Assembly (NCBI RefSeq): GCF_019740315.1
Contig: NZ_JAHXZR010000007.1
Span: 186,001-250,000, forward strand
Reading direction: 5' to 3'
DNA length: 64,000 nucleotides
DNA from: Oceanobacter mangrovi
GTDB lineage: Bacteria > Pseudomonadota > Gammaproteobacteria > Pseudomonadales > Oceanobacteraceae
A program made the position numbers and the translations under genes. Below the pieces are notes generated by a model that saw only the letters and a program-made list of their open reading frames with translations, did not search any database and was not told the origin of the DNA. Positions 1-10,138 of the stretch are shown piece after piece. The first letter of the stretch is position 1. Each line of letters starts with the position of its first letter.

Positions 1-121
1 GGCTTTTCACGAACCCTTTGGCGGAGTCTTCGACCTTCTCAGGTGAAACGAACGTCACCGAGAATAGTGCGCCAAATAGCAATATCCCGAATATGCCAAT
101 TAACTTTAAACTTGTACTCAT
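1..121 (-). CDS. Truncated N-terminus of a small membrane-anchored protein (unknown)
   Basis: Only about 40 residues are visible because the gene runs off the left edge. The reading frame opens with ATG at 119-121 (read on the minus strand), preceded by an AGGGA-type ribosome site. The product begins MSTSLKLIGIFGILLFGALF and so has one hydrophobic N-terminal segment (about residues 5-26). A charged stretch with PEKVEDSAKGFVKS follows. This looks like a signal anchor with a periplasmic or helical domain beyond. I do not recognise the family from this fragment. It lies downstream of the group II intron and on the same strand. Confidence 0.6.
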   Translation of the reverse strand, partial: MSTSLKLIGIFGILLFGALFSVTFVSPEKVEDSAKGFVKS

Positions 122-559
122 AGCTTCCCTAGCATGTAACAGATTATTAGTGCGCATGCGCGGTTTCTGAGTGAGGTAAATTCCAGAAAACAGTGACAAC
201 TATTTGATTTTAAGAGAAAAACTTCCATTTCCAGCCACCTCCTTGTCCGGTAAAATGCGCATGCGCATTAATTCCCTGAGGAGTGCGCATTAACTTGTAA
301 ACCTTACCAATAATATCCCTGATTTCAGCTACTTACAGTAGCAGTGGCTGACAAAGCGAGCAAGCAATCCGGGAAAGTGAGCGCAGATTTGGAAGATTTC
401 AAAATTATACTGGTTAGGCATACATAGAATCTCTCTCCGACCTATGCAGGTTTTGCTGGTTACTAACCAATAAAAACCCAACAAAAAAACCCGCGCTGAT
501 TACTCAACGCGGGTTTCTTTAAGGCCTGGTAGCCGGAGAATAATGGAGGTTAATTACCT
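122..559. other. Gene-free stretch with repeated GCGCATGCGC palindromes
   Basis: No ORF with coding character is seen in these 438 bases. The stretch carries two perfect palindromes built on TGCGCATGCGC (151-161 and, extended to 16 bp, 254-269), plus a third half-site TGCGCAT near 284-290. The first two centres are about 105 bp apart. They lie upstream of the truncated gene at the left edge, where an operator could sit. The right part (487-516) holds a terminator-like hairpin and then the 3' exon junction of the group II intron. Confidence 0.5.
487..516. terminator. Bidirectional terminator-like hairpin
   Basis: Perfect 9-bp stem AAACCCGCG / CGCGGGTTT with a 12-base loop. On the minus strand it is followed by a run of seven T residues, the better fit to a Rho-independent terminator. 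It lies 44 bases beyond the 3' end of the group II intron, within the 3' exon. The intron is therefore inserted just upstream of a terminator. Confidence 0.65.
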
Positions 560-683
560 GTCGGGTAGCAGCAGCACATTACTGTGCCGCCGCCCCCTAA
601 GAACCGGACTTGCGAGTTTCCCCGCATCCGGCTCAAGCCTCTGTAAGCCCGTCTAAGACGGACCAGCACCTTAAGCAAAGCGC

Positions 684-1130
684 CTACTCAGACCTTAAAC
701 TCTCTGAATAAGACCTCGCTACAAATGCAATTAAGAATGCTTGCACATGCTGAAGGTCTACCTCCCCATCGATAACGTAGAGATACGTTATTAAAATGGG
801 AAGAAACAGCGTCAGGTCTACCACAACGTCTATCACCTGCATTAAGCGGTATTCTGCTCTATCTGCAGCCCGATGTAACAGTCTCCGATGAAGTCCCATA
901 CGGGACTGATTGGCGGCTGTCCCCACTGAACCATCTAGCATACAACTCGCAACTGAGGTACGAATTCGAACTTTCGTATCACCCAACGGCTGGAGGACCG
1001 TAACGGCACTCCTTCGCTGCAAGCTACCAGATTCAGCATGATTGCCATCCGTGACCCTGAAGTAGAGATCGTGTCTGATGACAATTTCCTGATCTAGCAT
1101 GTAGACAGTGTTTTGACGCGTAGTATGCAT
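684..1130 (-). CDS. Possible second ORF within intron domain IV (unknown, 148 aa)
   Basis: This open frame lies between the maturase stop and domain V, on the intron's sense strand. It starts MHTTRQNTVYMLDQE. A hydrophobic stretch (about residues 103-120, VVVDLTLFLPILITYLYVI) could span a membrane. I recognise no family. The upstream ribosome site is weak (AGGTAATCTGTT before the ATG). Domain IV can carry passenger sequence without harming splicing, so this may be a captured gene, a decayed remnant, or non-coding. I favour a real insertion of uncertain coding status. Confidence 0.3.
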   Translation of the reverse strand: MHTTRQNTVYMLDQEIVIRHDLYFRVTDGNHAESGSLQRRSAVTVLQPLGDTKVRIRTSVASCMLDGSVGTAANQSRMGLHRRLLHRAADRAEYRLMQVIDVVVDLTLFLPILITYLYVIDGEVDLQHVQAFLIAFVARSYSESLRSE

Positions 1131-1186
1131 AACAGATTACCTGTTTATTGCTTGAGCAAGCAGAATAATCGATAGTATTTTTACTA

Positions 1187-2866
1187 TCAACCATCACCAA
1201 CTGATAATCCAAGTAGATTACCATTGTGCAACTGCCTATGGCAATTCGGATGCAACAGCACCAGATTCGACAGTTCATCAGAACCACCCTTTGCTCGCTC
1301 GACCACGTGGTGAATGTTCCACCCCGTATCAGGCGTGATCAATTGATCACACATCGGACAGCGCTTCAGTTGTCGAATCCATAAAGACGTCAGCTTCTTC
1401 CTGCCTCCCAGAGACTGCTTCCAACGGTAGTCAAGAAGACTCTCGAAATACTGCTCGAACTCTGGCAGATATGGATTGGCCTCGGCCTTGATCTTACGGT
1501 GCCGCTGGATTTTAGTGTCCATGCTTTTGACCTGACGAATCGTCTTGCCGTCTGCATAAACCGCCTGGAAGACCCACTTCTCGTTTTTCACTGTGTGAAA
1601 ATATCTTCTTTTCACCCAGCGCTTTTTACGATTTCCATGACGACGGCATGACCATCGCCACAGGAGCCTCCACATCCTGTAGTCCACATATTTGAACGTT
1701 TCACTCGCAACAATGTGCTGGTGATAGTTCGCCCATCCCCTGATTACTGGGTTGAGTTGTTTTATTAGCACGCCTTGTTCCGACGTGTAATGTTTGCGGA
1801 CTAGCTCTTTGAGCTTCTGAAGATGATTACGCAGGCTTTTGTGGCTTGGCTTGATAAGCAGTTTGCCACTGTACTTGCGCAAGTTTTGTCCCAGAAAGTC
1901 AAAGCCATCATCAACATGCGTCACTAGCGTCTTTTCAGGCGATAGTTGCAGCCCACGCTCAGCCATAAAGGCTTCGACGACGGGTTTAACTTCGTTTTCC
2001 AGCAGCTCTTTCGAGATACCAGTGATGACAAAGTCGTCTGCGTAACGCACGTAATTGACCTTGGTCTTGTAGGAGGCTTTGGTGTTCTTTTGCCCGAATC
2101 GAGCCAGCAACACCTCTTCCAGTCCATCAAGTGCCAAATTGGCCAGCACCGGCGAGATAATCCCCCCTTGCGGAGTTCCTGCCTCGGTCGAGTGCAAATG
2201 GTTGGATTCCATAAATCCAGCTTTCAGCCATTTCCTGAGCACTGTCTTATCCAACGGAACGTTGGCCAGTAACCACTCGTGACTGATGTTGTCAAAACAG
2301 CCTTTGATGTCGCCTTCCAGCACCCATTGAGCCGAATGTTTGCGACTGAGATTGACGAACAATTGCTCAATTGCATCGGCTGTAGAGCGCATGGGACGAA
2401 ACCCGTAGCTGTTACGATCGGCCGTTGTCTCAGACACAGGTTCGAGCGCCAGCAGGTATAACGCCTGCATTGCCCGATCCAGCATCGTTGGAATTCCGAG
2501 CGGACGGCGTTTGCCGTTCGATTTCGGAATGTAGACACGCCGCAACGGTTTGGGTTGATACCCTTTTCGTTGCAACCGACCAATCGCTTGCCATTTCGTA
2601 TTTGGTGTACTCCACAGCTCACCATCTACGCCCGAGGTACGCTTACCCCGGTTTTCAGTTACTCGCTTCACAGCCAAGGCTTTGGCCGAAAAAGAACGAG
2701 TCAGCAGTCGTTGCAAGGTTTTCACCTTGCGCCATTGCTGTGCTTGAGTTGCCTTCGCGATTCGTACCTGCAGCTCTCGAACCGTTTGGCCGACCAGCTT
2801 CCAATTAATGGTATGCCAGTCGTCCGCCCAGTCGGAGAACGCAGGTGTTTCAAAAGATTCACTCAT
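1187..2866 (-). CDS. ltrA: Group II intron reverse transcriptase/maturase with HNH endonuclease
   Basis: Multifunctional intron-encoded protein of 559 aa that helps splicing and copies the intron RNA into DNA. Visible domains are an N-terminal RT-0 region with TSGVDGELW (about 77-85), the RT core with [10 protein letters not shown] (185-194) and TPQGGIISP (231-239), and the catalytic YADD at 275-278. A maturase X/thumb region follows (about 330-420). The C-terminal HNH domain (about 502-550) has CPMC, IHH, N and HPNCH residues. No catalytic residue appears missing, so the element may be mobile. An AGGAGAG ribosome site precedes the ATG. The opening pattern (INW...LQ.RIAKA...LLTRS...LAVKRVT) points to the chloroplast-like class. 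Confidence 0.95.
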   Translation of the reverse strand: MSESFETPAFSDWADDWHTINWKLVGQTVRELQVRIAKATQAQQWRKVKTLQRLLTRSFSAKALAVKRVTENRGKRTSGVDGELWSTPNTKWQAIGRLQRKGYQPKPLRRVYIPKSNGKRRPLGIPTMLDRAMQALYLLALEPVSETTADRNSYGFRPMRSTADAIEQLFVNLSRKHSAQWVLEGDIKGCFDNISHEWLLANVPLDKTVLRKWLKAGFMESNHLHSTEAGTPQGGIISPVLANLALDGLEEVLLARFGQKNTKASYKTKVNYVRYADDFVITGISKELLENEVKPVVEAFMAERGLQLSPEKTLVTHVDDGFDFLGQNLRKYSGKLLIKPSHKSLRNHLQKLKELVRKHYTSEQGVLIKQLNPVIRGWANYHQHIVASETFKYVDYRMWRLLWRWSCRRHGNRKKRWVKRRYFHTVKNEKWVFQAVYADGKTIRQVKSMDTKIQRHRKIKAEANPYLPEFEQYFESLLDYRWKQSLGGRKKLTSLWIRQLKRCPMCDQLITPDTGWNIHHVVERAKGGSDELSNLVLLHPNCHRQLHNGNLLGLSVGDG

Positions 2867-3718
2867 CTTGCTGCTCTCCTTATTCCTGTTACCAAGACGG
2901 AGAGCACATGACTCCCTGACGGGAGATGTACTTCCCGTCCGGGCTAAAGATCGTCGCCGAGGCTCAGATCTGTTTCAGTTGATTGCTTTGCACGTTTTCA
3001 CGCGATCAGAGACCAGTTGGACGTGGGCAACCGTTTCCGGCGGAGGAACATTTAACCCCCTATCCAGACCATTACAGCCTGGCATTCGCTTTTTCCAACC
3101 TCCCAAACCCGCACTCCCAACAGCGTCCCTTGCGGTCGGCCTGCCCTGCAAAGCAAGGCGGAAATACGGGGTTTCCGAGTTCCATATCAACAACACGAGT
3201 AACGTAGGCTCCGCGAATACACCGAGGGTTTCGTGGCAACGCATTCCCAGATGCAAAAGGAATGTCCAACCCTGTACCTTTTGGTCAAAGCGCATCAATC
3301 ACATTTCGCTTTATGCGGCTGACGGTGCTTATAAGCGGTTCACTTGTGTTAGCCATATTACCCAGCCTAGCCTCTCAGTCGCTTGTGATTAGCGAAATCC
3401 ATGCATCCACCTCACGGCGAAAACACACCCGTGAGGGGAGTACATTGTCAGGAAGCTTCATACCCCGCCGTTACTGGCGACGCACTATCCCTAGGCTACT
3501 GAAAGTTGCATTTCAGGTTCCGCTCCAAATGAGAGTTGCGGGTTACTTCCGCGCATGACATTGGTGGAACAATTGCTGATACAGCTTCACACCGGCAGGT
3601 GCTATAGCTGCCAATAGACACGACTATTCCCACTTCCTCACAACCAATATTGCAGTTGCTTCAGTGTGAGCCGTCTTTTGAACGGGCAGGCCGAGCCCGT
3701 GTTGGTATCTCCGGAGAG

Positions 3719-3751
3719 AAACCGACATTCGGGGGTGGCCCGAATGTCGGG
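3719..3751 (-). terminator. Terminator of the groES-groEL operon
   Basis: The long stem CCGACATTCGGG / CCCGAATGTCGG with a 5-base loop is followed by TTTCTC in the minus direction, about 110 bases after the groEL stop. The rest of 3486-3860 shows no convincing gene and forms the 5' exon side of the group II intron. Confidence 0.7.
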
Positions 3752-3860
3752 TAATTGGTGCTATTTTCTACTGGAGGGAGTGGTCAAAAACTTGTATAAA
3801 GTTAGTGACCACTATGGACGTAACCCAGTCAGGCTAGCTACCTGCGCGACTCTCGTCGCA

Positions 3861-5513
<1,653 letters not shown>

Positions 5514-5555
5514 TCAAAACTTGTTTCGTTAACGATGTGAAAAATGGAGCGCTTA

Positions 5556-5849
5556 TCAGGCTTCCAGAACGCCGTAGATTTCGCTTTCGTTCAGGATCAG
5601 CAGCTCTTCACCGTTGATTTCGATGGTGTTGGAACCAGAGTACTTGCCGAATACCACGGTATCGCCAACGCTGACTGCCAGTGCCTGCACTTCACCGTTA
5701 TTCAGAACGCGACCAGTACCGACGGCTACCACGACGCCCTGATTTGGCTTTTCAGCGACAGAACCTGGCAGCAGGATACCGCCAGCAGTGGTTTGCTCTT
5801 CTTCCTTACGGCGAACAACGACGCGATCGTGTAGAGGACGGATATTCAT
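5556..5849 (-). CDS. groS: Co-chaperonin GroES
   Basis: The 97-aa lid subunit of the GroEL/GroES machine. It starts [14 protein letters not shown] at the ATG complementary to 5847-5849, preceded by GAGAACCTC. A longer upstream reading in the same frame lacks family similarity, so I use this start. The mobile-loop region [20 protein letters not shown] (about 17-36) and the C-terminal roof ([15 protein letters not shown]) are intact. It is first in the operon, with groL 54 bases downstream. Confidence 0.98.
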   Translation of the reverse strand: MNIRPLHDRVVVRRKEEEQTTAGGILLPGSVAEKPNQGVVVAVGTGRVLNNGEVQALAVSVGDTVVFGKYSGSNTIEINGEELLILNESEIYGVLEA

Positions 5850-5938
5850 TTGAGGTTCTCTCCAATATGAAGCATGTTTTGCTGTTTTTAGCGGGAAAGC
5901 AGGACTCAGCCCGGCTGCCCCAAATTTTACGTGTTTGA

Positions 5939-5967
5939 TAGATAGGGCCGTGAACGGTGTTTTCAAC
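5939..5967 (-). promoter_or_regulatory. Sigma-32-like heat-shock promoter of groESL
   Basis: Read on the minus strand there is a -35 element GTTGAAA (5961-5967), a 13-base spacer and a -10 element CCCTATCTA (5939-5947). This is close to the enterobacterial sigma-32 pattern CTTGAAA ... CCCCATNT. It lies about 90 bases upstream of the groES ATG. No clear CIRCE inverted repeat was seen. Confidence 0.6.
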
Positions 5968-6049
5968 GGCAGTTAAGTAAAAACTTTTCTATCAAATACG
6001 CCGTGTTCAAAGTTTTAGTTTATAGCTCTGCAAATGCCAGACAAAACCA

Positions 6050-6562
6050 TCAGTCTTCGCGACGATATTCACCGTCGATGGTTTCCGGCCGATGACCATG
6101 AACGCCCTGTTTTGGCTGTTCAGACCGCGGCTGCTGAAATGGGTCGGCTTGTGGCCGCTGACCAAAACCACCGCCAACAACGACGCGTGGTTTGATCACT
6201 TTCATGACGTTGCCGAGCATGGAGCGGCGAATCTGTGGCACCAGCAGAGCGAAACCAACGGCGTCGGTGACAAAGCCTGGCGTCAACAACAGCGCACCGG
6301 CCAATGCCAACAGGAAGCCTTCGGCCAGCTCGGAAGCGGGCAAGGCACCTTCGTTCATTTTCTGCTGGGCCCGCATCAGGACACCCATGCCTTGCTGTTT
6401 CAGAATCCGCACGCCCAGTACGGCGGTGAGGAAAATAATCAGTACGGTCCACAGCACGCCAATGTAGCTGCCAACCTTGATGAGCACCGCCAGTTCGATC
6501 AGCGGTACTACGATAAAAATCAGAATTAATGGCACTCGTAGCCTCCCGATGTGCATTTTCAA
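6050..6562 (-). CDS. fxsA: FxsA family inner-membrane protein
   Basis: A 170-aa membrane protein of the FxsA (YjeG) family, whose overproduction in E. coli relieves F-plasmid exclusion of phage T7. Three to four hydrophobic segments are visible: about 9-28, 33-50, and a pair around 80-110. They contain the family signature region LIELAVLIKVGSYIGVLWT followed by GVRILKQQG. The C-terminal 50 residues are hydrophilic, rich in P, Q, G and R, and likely cytoplasmic. The gene lies next to groESL, a common arrangement in gammaproteobacteria. The chosen start gives a short basic N-terminus; an initiation a few codons downstream is possible. Confidence 0.88.
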   Translation of the reverse strand: MKMHIGRLRVPLILIFIVVPLIELAVLIKVGSYIGVLWTVLIIFLTAVLGVRILKQQGMGVLMRAQQKMNEGALPASELAEGFLLALAGALLLTPGFVTDAVGFALLVPQIRRSMLGNVMKVIKPRVVVGGGFGQRPQADPFQQPRSEQPKQGVHGHRPETIDGEYRRED

Positions 6563-6953
6563 CTTTCGGTTGGATGCGCTCCTGTCCGAAAATTCCCGTA
6601 AACACGTTAATCCCTGTGATTCTTCATTTATTAGGGTGATTTGCAGGATTACAACCCTGTGACAGCGTAATGCAGTTTACTTAACCGATTTGGTCTGGAC
6701 CGGGAGTGCATGCAAACCGTGTGTAAACATTCAGCATGAATGACGGTACGTGTATGGGAGCCGGATTTGCTGCCACCAAAGTAGGGATGACGCTACGCCG
6801 GGCATCTAACACACTGGCCGGATAAGCCACATCTGTGGTTATACTTTTCACGATTATTCGCCCAGCCCGAATACCATCAGGAAGCGCATGCTGCCTATTC
6901 GACGCTGCCCACGACTTTTGACTTTTCAATCAATGTTACCGATGGAGCCAATT
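6563..6953. other. Divergent intergenic region with a perfect palindrome
   Basis: These 391 bases separate fxsA (minus) from the dehydrogenase (plus). No convincing gene is seen; short open frames here lack ribosome sites and family signatures. A near-perfect palindrome TAAGCCACA-TC-TGTGGTTA at 6823-6841 is the only striking element. It could be an operator for the downstream dehydrogenase, about 110 bases before its start. Confidence 0.4.
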
Positions 6954-7712
6954 ATGAAGCTGCAAGACAAGGTAATTGCCATTACCGGTGCTGGTCAGGG
7001 CCTTGGCCGTGCCATGGCGCTGTATCTGGCCGGTGAAGGCGCTCGTATTGCCATTATTGATATCAACCCGGATCACATCAGCGAAACACTGGCGCTGGTT
7101 GAACAGGCCGGCAGCAGCGGCAAAACCTATTGCTGTAACGTCGCCGATGAAGCTGCCGTTGAAGCCACTTTCGAAGCGATTGCGGCGGATTTTGGTGGCC
7201 TCGACGGGCTGGTGAACAACGCCGGTATCGTGCGCGACGGTTTGCTGGTAAAGGTCAAGGATGGCCAAATGACCAAGATGTCGCTGGCCCAGTGGCAATC
7301 CGTGATTGATGTGAACCTGACCGGCGTCTTCCTCTGTGGCCGTGAAGCCGCTGCCCAGATGATCAAGACCAACAGCCAGGGCTGCATCATCAATATTTCC
7401 AGCATTACCCGGGTTGGTAACGTCGGCCAGAGCAACTACTCCGCCGCCAAGGCCGGTGTCGCTAGTCTGGCCACCGTGTGGGCAAAGGAGCTGTCACGCT
7501 TTGGCATTCGCGCCAACGCCATTGCACCTGGCTTTATTGCCACTGAAATGACGGAAAGCATGCCTGCGGCGGTGCTGGAAAAAATCACGGCCGGTATTCC
7601 GCTCAAGCGTATGGGGCAGCCGGATGAAATCGCCCAGACGGTGTCTTTCCTGCTGACCAACGACTATGTGTCTGGCCGGGTGTTTGAAATCGACGGTGGC
7701 CTGCGCATCTGA
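6954..7712 (+). CDS. Short-chain dehydrogenase/reductase (FabG-like)
   Basis: A 252-aa NAD(P)-dependent oxidoreductase of the classical SDR family. The Rossmann glycine motif TGAGQGLG is at 11-18 and the structural NNAG at 88-91. The catalytic serine is in NISSIT (about 149) and the catalytic YSAAK at 162-166. The C-terminal PGFIATEMT and [12 protein letters not shown] stretches are FabG-like. The start is the ATG at 6954, preceded by GATGGAG; the open frame extends further upstream but without similarity. Asp/Ile residues after strand 2 (IIDIN) suggest NAD(H) rather than NADP(H) preference. Real substrate unknown: it may be a beta-ketoacyl-ACP or CoA reductase. Confidence 0.9.
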   Translation: MKLQDKVIAITGAGQGLGRAMALYLAGEGARIAIIDINPDHISETLALVEQAGSSGKTYCCNVADEAAVEATFEAIAADFGGLDGLVNNAGIVRDGLLVKVKDGQMTKMSLAQWQSVIDVNLTGVFLCGREAAAQMIKTNSQGCIINISSITRVGNVGQSNYSAAKAGVASLATVWAKELSRFGIRANAIAPGFIATEMTESMPAAVLEKITAGIPLKRMGQPDEIAQTVSFLLTNDYVSGRVFEIDGGLRI

Positions 7713-7827
7713 CCAGAGCGTCCACTGAAAACCGGCCTGATGCTAGGAAGCGTCACAATAATGTGTTAACTAATGTTACAGACGCATTTGTAAACATTAT
7801 CGAAAACATTGGTGACAGATACGCAGA

Positions 7828-8163
7828 ATGGCCAGCCAAGCTCAGCCACAACCTGTGGCGACTGCCAGTGACATCCGGCTCTATACCATGCTCGCCAGCG
7901 TACCCGCCGGGCGAGTAGTCACCTATGGCCAACTGGCGGAGCTGGTTGGCTTTCCCCGCCGAGCCCGCTGGGTCGGCCAAATCCTGCGCAACCTTCCTGA
8001 TGGCTCCAGTCTGCCCTGGCACCGGGTGATTAATGCTCGTGGCCAGATTTCCCTACCGCCGGAAGACGGCGGCCAGCGACAAGCGGAGCTGCTACGCGCT
8101 GAAGGAGTGATGGTGACCCCGGATGGCCGTGTCAACCTGGCTGATTTCCGCTGGAGACCCTGA
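7828..8163 (+). CDS. atl: Alkyltransferase-like protein (ATL), O6-alkylguanine recognition
   Basis: A 111-aa protein of the MGMT C-terminal DNA-binding domain family. The methyl-acceptor cysteine motif PCHRV reads PWHRV here (about residues 63-67), so it cannot transfer alkyl groups. Such ATL proteins (E. coli YbaZ, S. pombe Atl1) bind and flip O6-alkylguanine and hand the lesion to nucleotide-excision repair. Supporting motifs are VPAGRVVTYGQLA (winged helix) and ARWVGQILRNLP carrying the arginine finger. A truncated Ada-like protein lies at the far right of this window. The gene follows the dehydrogenase by 115 bases, so it is probably transcribed separately. Confidence 0.9.
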   Translation: MASQAQPQPVATASDIRLYTMLASVPAGRVVTYGQLAELVGFPRRARWVGQILRNLPDGSSLPWHRVINARGQISLPPEDGGQRQAELLRAEGVMVTPDGRVNLADFRWRP

Positions 8164-8210
8164 CGATTTCAGACACCGACGATTCACCCACAGCACCCCG
8201 GAAAGAATTG

Positions 8211-8774
8211 ATGCTCACCGCCCTGCTGATTGGTTTTGTATTGTTGCCGCTGCTGGTCAGTGGCTCGATTGTGGTGTTCGCCGAACCACCAGCCGGGGTC
8301 ATTGCCTATGCCTGCCATGACCACAAGGCGCTGGTGCTGCTGGCCTACGACAAGGGTCCGAATCGCAACGGCTGGGCTGCCTTCGGTGGCCATGGTGAGA
8401 AAGGTGAACGTATTGTCGATACCGCTGCGCGGGAGTTTCGTGAAGAAACCCGCTGTCTGTTTAACGGCCCGGACCCGGACGATTTACTCAACCAGAAACG
8501 CTCGGCCGTCGGGCCTTTTTACAGCTATGTGTCCCAGGTCGAATACATTGGCGCTGCCGCGATTGAAAAGTCCCGCTGCGGAACCCCGAACGAACGTAAT
8601 CAGTTTATCTGGGTAGAAGCACCGGTGCTGAAGCAGGCGCTGACTCGCAACAAGCCACTGACTGCCTTTGATAACCCCGATAAGGAATATCCGTTCTGGT
8701 TTGCCGGCCGGTTGTCGTTGCAGCAGGCGCTGGAAGATGGCTTGTTGCCGACGGATAACAAGGTTTGTCAGTAG
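8211..8774 (+). CDS. Nudix hydrolase with N-terminal membrane segment
   Basis: A 187-aa protein with a complete Nudix box (about residues 61-83, GGHGEKGERIVDTAAREF followed by REET), the Mg2+-binding loop-helix-loop that cleaves nucleoside diphosphates linked to X. Unusually, the first 25 residues are strongly hydrophobic (LTALLIGFVLLPLLVSGSIV). They look like a signal anchor or signal peptide, placing the catalytic domain at or outside the inner membrane. The ATG at 8211 is chosen; a TTG lies immediately before it. It starts 47 bases after the ATL gene and may share its transcript. The substrate cannot be told from sequence. Confidence 0.85.
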   Translation: MLTALLIGFVLLPLLVSGSIVVFAEPPAGVIAYACHDHKALVLLAYDKGPNRNGWAAFGGHGEKGERIVDTAAREFREETRCLFNGPDPDDLLNQKRSAVGPFYSYVSQVEYIGAAAIEKSRCGTPNERNQFIWVEAPVLKQALTRNKPLTAFDNPDKEYPFWFAGRLSLQQALEDGLLPTDNKVCQ

Positions 8775-8852
8775 CTAGTGCAACCTGTGCAGGCGGGACG
8801 CCTGCGCTCCCGTCCCTGCTGACAGCGTTCGGAATAGCATTAAAATCCATCA

Positions 8853-9211
8853 TCCTGAACGCGCAGCAACTCTGGATCCATGCAACCCGGCAATCATCAA
8901 CTCCGCATGGATCCCGTATCTCGCGGGCTCGTACGGGATGACGCGATACTTCGGCGAACATTCAACCATGTCGTCCTGAGCGCGCAGCGACTCTGGATCC
9001 ATGCAACCTGGCAACCATAAACTCCGCATGGATCCCGTATCTCGCAAGCTCGTACGGGATGACGCGATACTTCGGCGAACATTCAACCTTGTCGTCCTGA
9101 GCGCGCAGCGACTCAGGATCCATACGACCAGGCAATCATCACCCCGCCTGGAACCCGTATCTCGCGGGCTCGTACGGGATGACGTGATACTTCGGCAAAA
9201 ATTAAACCTTG
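8853..9211. repeat. Three tandem copies of a 121-bp palindrome-rich repeat
   Basis: Copies start at about 8853, 8974 and 9095 with an exact 121-bp period; the third decays near 9211. Each begins TCCTGA(A/G)CGCGCAGC. Each contains the inverted repeat GGATCCATGC ... GCATGGATCC (weakened in copy 3) and a second hairpin ATCCCGTA ... TACGGGAT. Copies 1 and 2 differ at only a few positions. Open frames crossing the array give repeated peptides only because of the DNA repeat. The array lies between the Nudix gene and the next membrane protein, in a 550-base gene-free stretch. It is probably a dispersed intergenic repeat family. Confidence 0.9.
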
Positions 9212-9325
9212 CTACTTTGAACACTCGGTTAGCAACCCGTTCTGAAGTCTGATTGCCGCCAGCCACTTTGGGCGGCATCATCGCGACCTTATGACAACAA
9301 TAACAAGTTCGTTGAAGGTTCCGCT

Positions 9326-10135
9326 TTGTTAATTCTCGCCAAGATTCTGGTGACATTTCTCACCGTTGTACTGCTGGCTGTGGTGGCTGAACGCCTCGGC
9401 CCAAAACATGCCGGTTTACTGGCAGGTTTTCCGCTCGGCACTGCGATTGCGCTGTATTTCTTTGGCTGGCAGCTGGGGCCGGAGTTTGCCGCCCAGAGTG
9501 CTGTGTATACCTTGTCCGGGCTGGGTTCGGCTGTGTGTCTGGCAGCCGGTTATTGGCTGGTGATCCGGCGTTTGCCGCAGTTGCGTTATTTGCCCTTGGC
9601 CATCGTCAGTGGGCTGGGCTGTTTTATGTTGAGCGCCACCCTGCTGCAGTTTTTACCGTCTCATCGCGGTCTGGCGCTGGCGGTGGTGGTCGCAACCATT
9701 TTGTTATTCCGCACGCTGTTCAAACAGATTCCAGAGCAAAAAGTGGCGTTGGAACAGGATGATCGGATTCGTTCCGGCTGGTTTCATAATCGCTGGGGCA
9801 AGCTGTTGTTTCGGGCGGTGATGGCGAGTTTGACCATTCTGATGATTACCGGGCTGGCAGACTGGCTGGGGCCAACCCGTGCCGGTTTGTTGGCGGCTTT
9901 CCCGGTGAGTTTTTTCCCGTTGATGCTGATTCTGCATCTGAGCCAGGGCGCTGGTGTGTTGTCGACCAGTATTCGTCATTACCCGGATGGTATTGGCGCT
10001 CTGGTGGTGTACGCCCTGGGTGTCAGTTATTTGTACCCGCTTGCTGGTTTGCATTGGGGCACCTTGCTGGGGTTATTGGCGTCGGTGCTGTATTTGCTGG
10101 TGTATCAGCAAGTGACCAGCCGACGCCGTGCCTGA
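9326..10135 (+). CDS. Membrane protein with internal duplication (unknown, GlpM-like)
   Basis: A 269-aa polytopic inner-membrane protein with about eight hydrophobic segments. It is made of two related halves: AERLGPKHAGLLAGFPLGTA (about 21-40) matches ADWLGPTRAGLLAAFPVSFF (about 174-193). The gene thus looks like an internally duplicated membrane module. Halves are joined by a hydrophilic linker (about 130-155). The style resembles GlpM-type small membrane proteins, but I cannot assign it firmly. The start is a TTG preceded by GAAGG; a GTG a few codons downstream is an alternative. It converges on fleR with a 3-base gap. Confidence 0.65.
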   Translation: MLILAKILVTFLTVVLLAVVAERLGPKHAGLLAGFPLGTAIALYFFGWQLGPEFAAQSAVYTLSGLGSAVCLAAGYWLVIRRLPQLRYLPLAIVSGLGCFMLSATLLQFLPSHRGLALAVVVATILLFRTLFKQIPEQKVALEQDDRIRSGWFHNRWGKLLFRAVMASLTILMITGLADWLGPTRAGLLAAFPVSFFPLMLILHLSQGAGVLSTSIRHYPDGIGALVVYALGVSYLYPLAGLHWGTLLGLLASVLYLLVYQQVTSRRRA

Positions 10136-10138
10136 TCT

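Larger units (their letters stand above)
560..3485 (-). mobile_element. Group II intron, chloroplast-like class, complete
   Basis: Self-splicing retroelement of about 2.9 kb, 5' end at 3485 and 3' end near 560. The 5' boundary carries GTGCG (3481-3485 on the minus strand), followed by a typical domain I sequence. Domain V is plain at 601-634 (AGCCGGATGCGG ... AAGTCCGGTTC). Domain VI (about 563-598) is a long GC hairpin with a bulged A before the end TACCCGAC, as in chloroplast-like introns. The maturase ORF lies in domain IV. The segment between maturase stop and domain V is about 550 bases, several hundred more than usual, and holds another ORF. Joining the exons gives no obvious gene, so the insertion appears intergenic, between the groEL terminator and another terminator. 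Boundaries are inferred from consensus ends and could be off by a few bases. Confidence 0.8.

Noticed and set aside
1839-2911. Plus-strand frames opposite the maturase gene
   Set aside because: They are shadows of the reverse-transcriptase gene with no motifs.
6681-6929. Minus-strand 82-codon frame in the fxsA-dehydrogenase gap
   Set aside because: No ribosome site, no similarity, and it overlaps the promoter region of the dehydrogenase.
8853-9211. CRISPR array
   Set aside because: Repeat units are 121 bp with no unique spacers and no cas genes nearby.
8850-9356. Minus-strand open frames with repeated peptides across the 121-bp array
   Set aside because: The peptide repeats follow from the DNA repeats. 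They have no ribosome site or known domain, so they are not genes.
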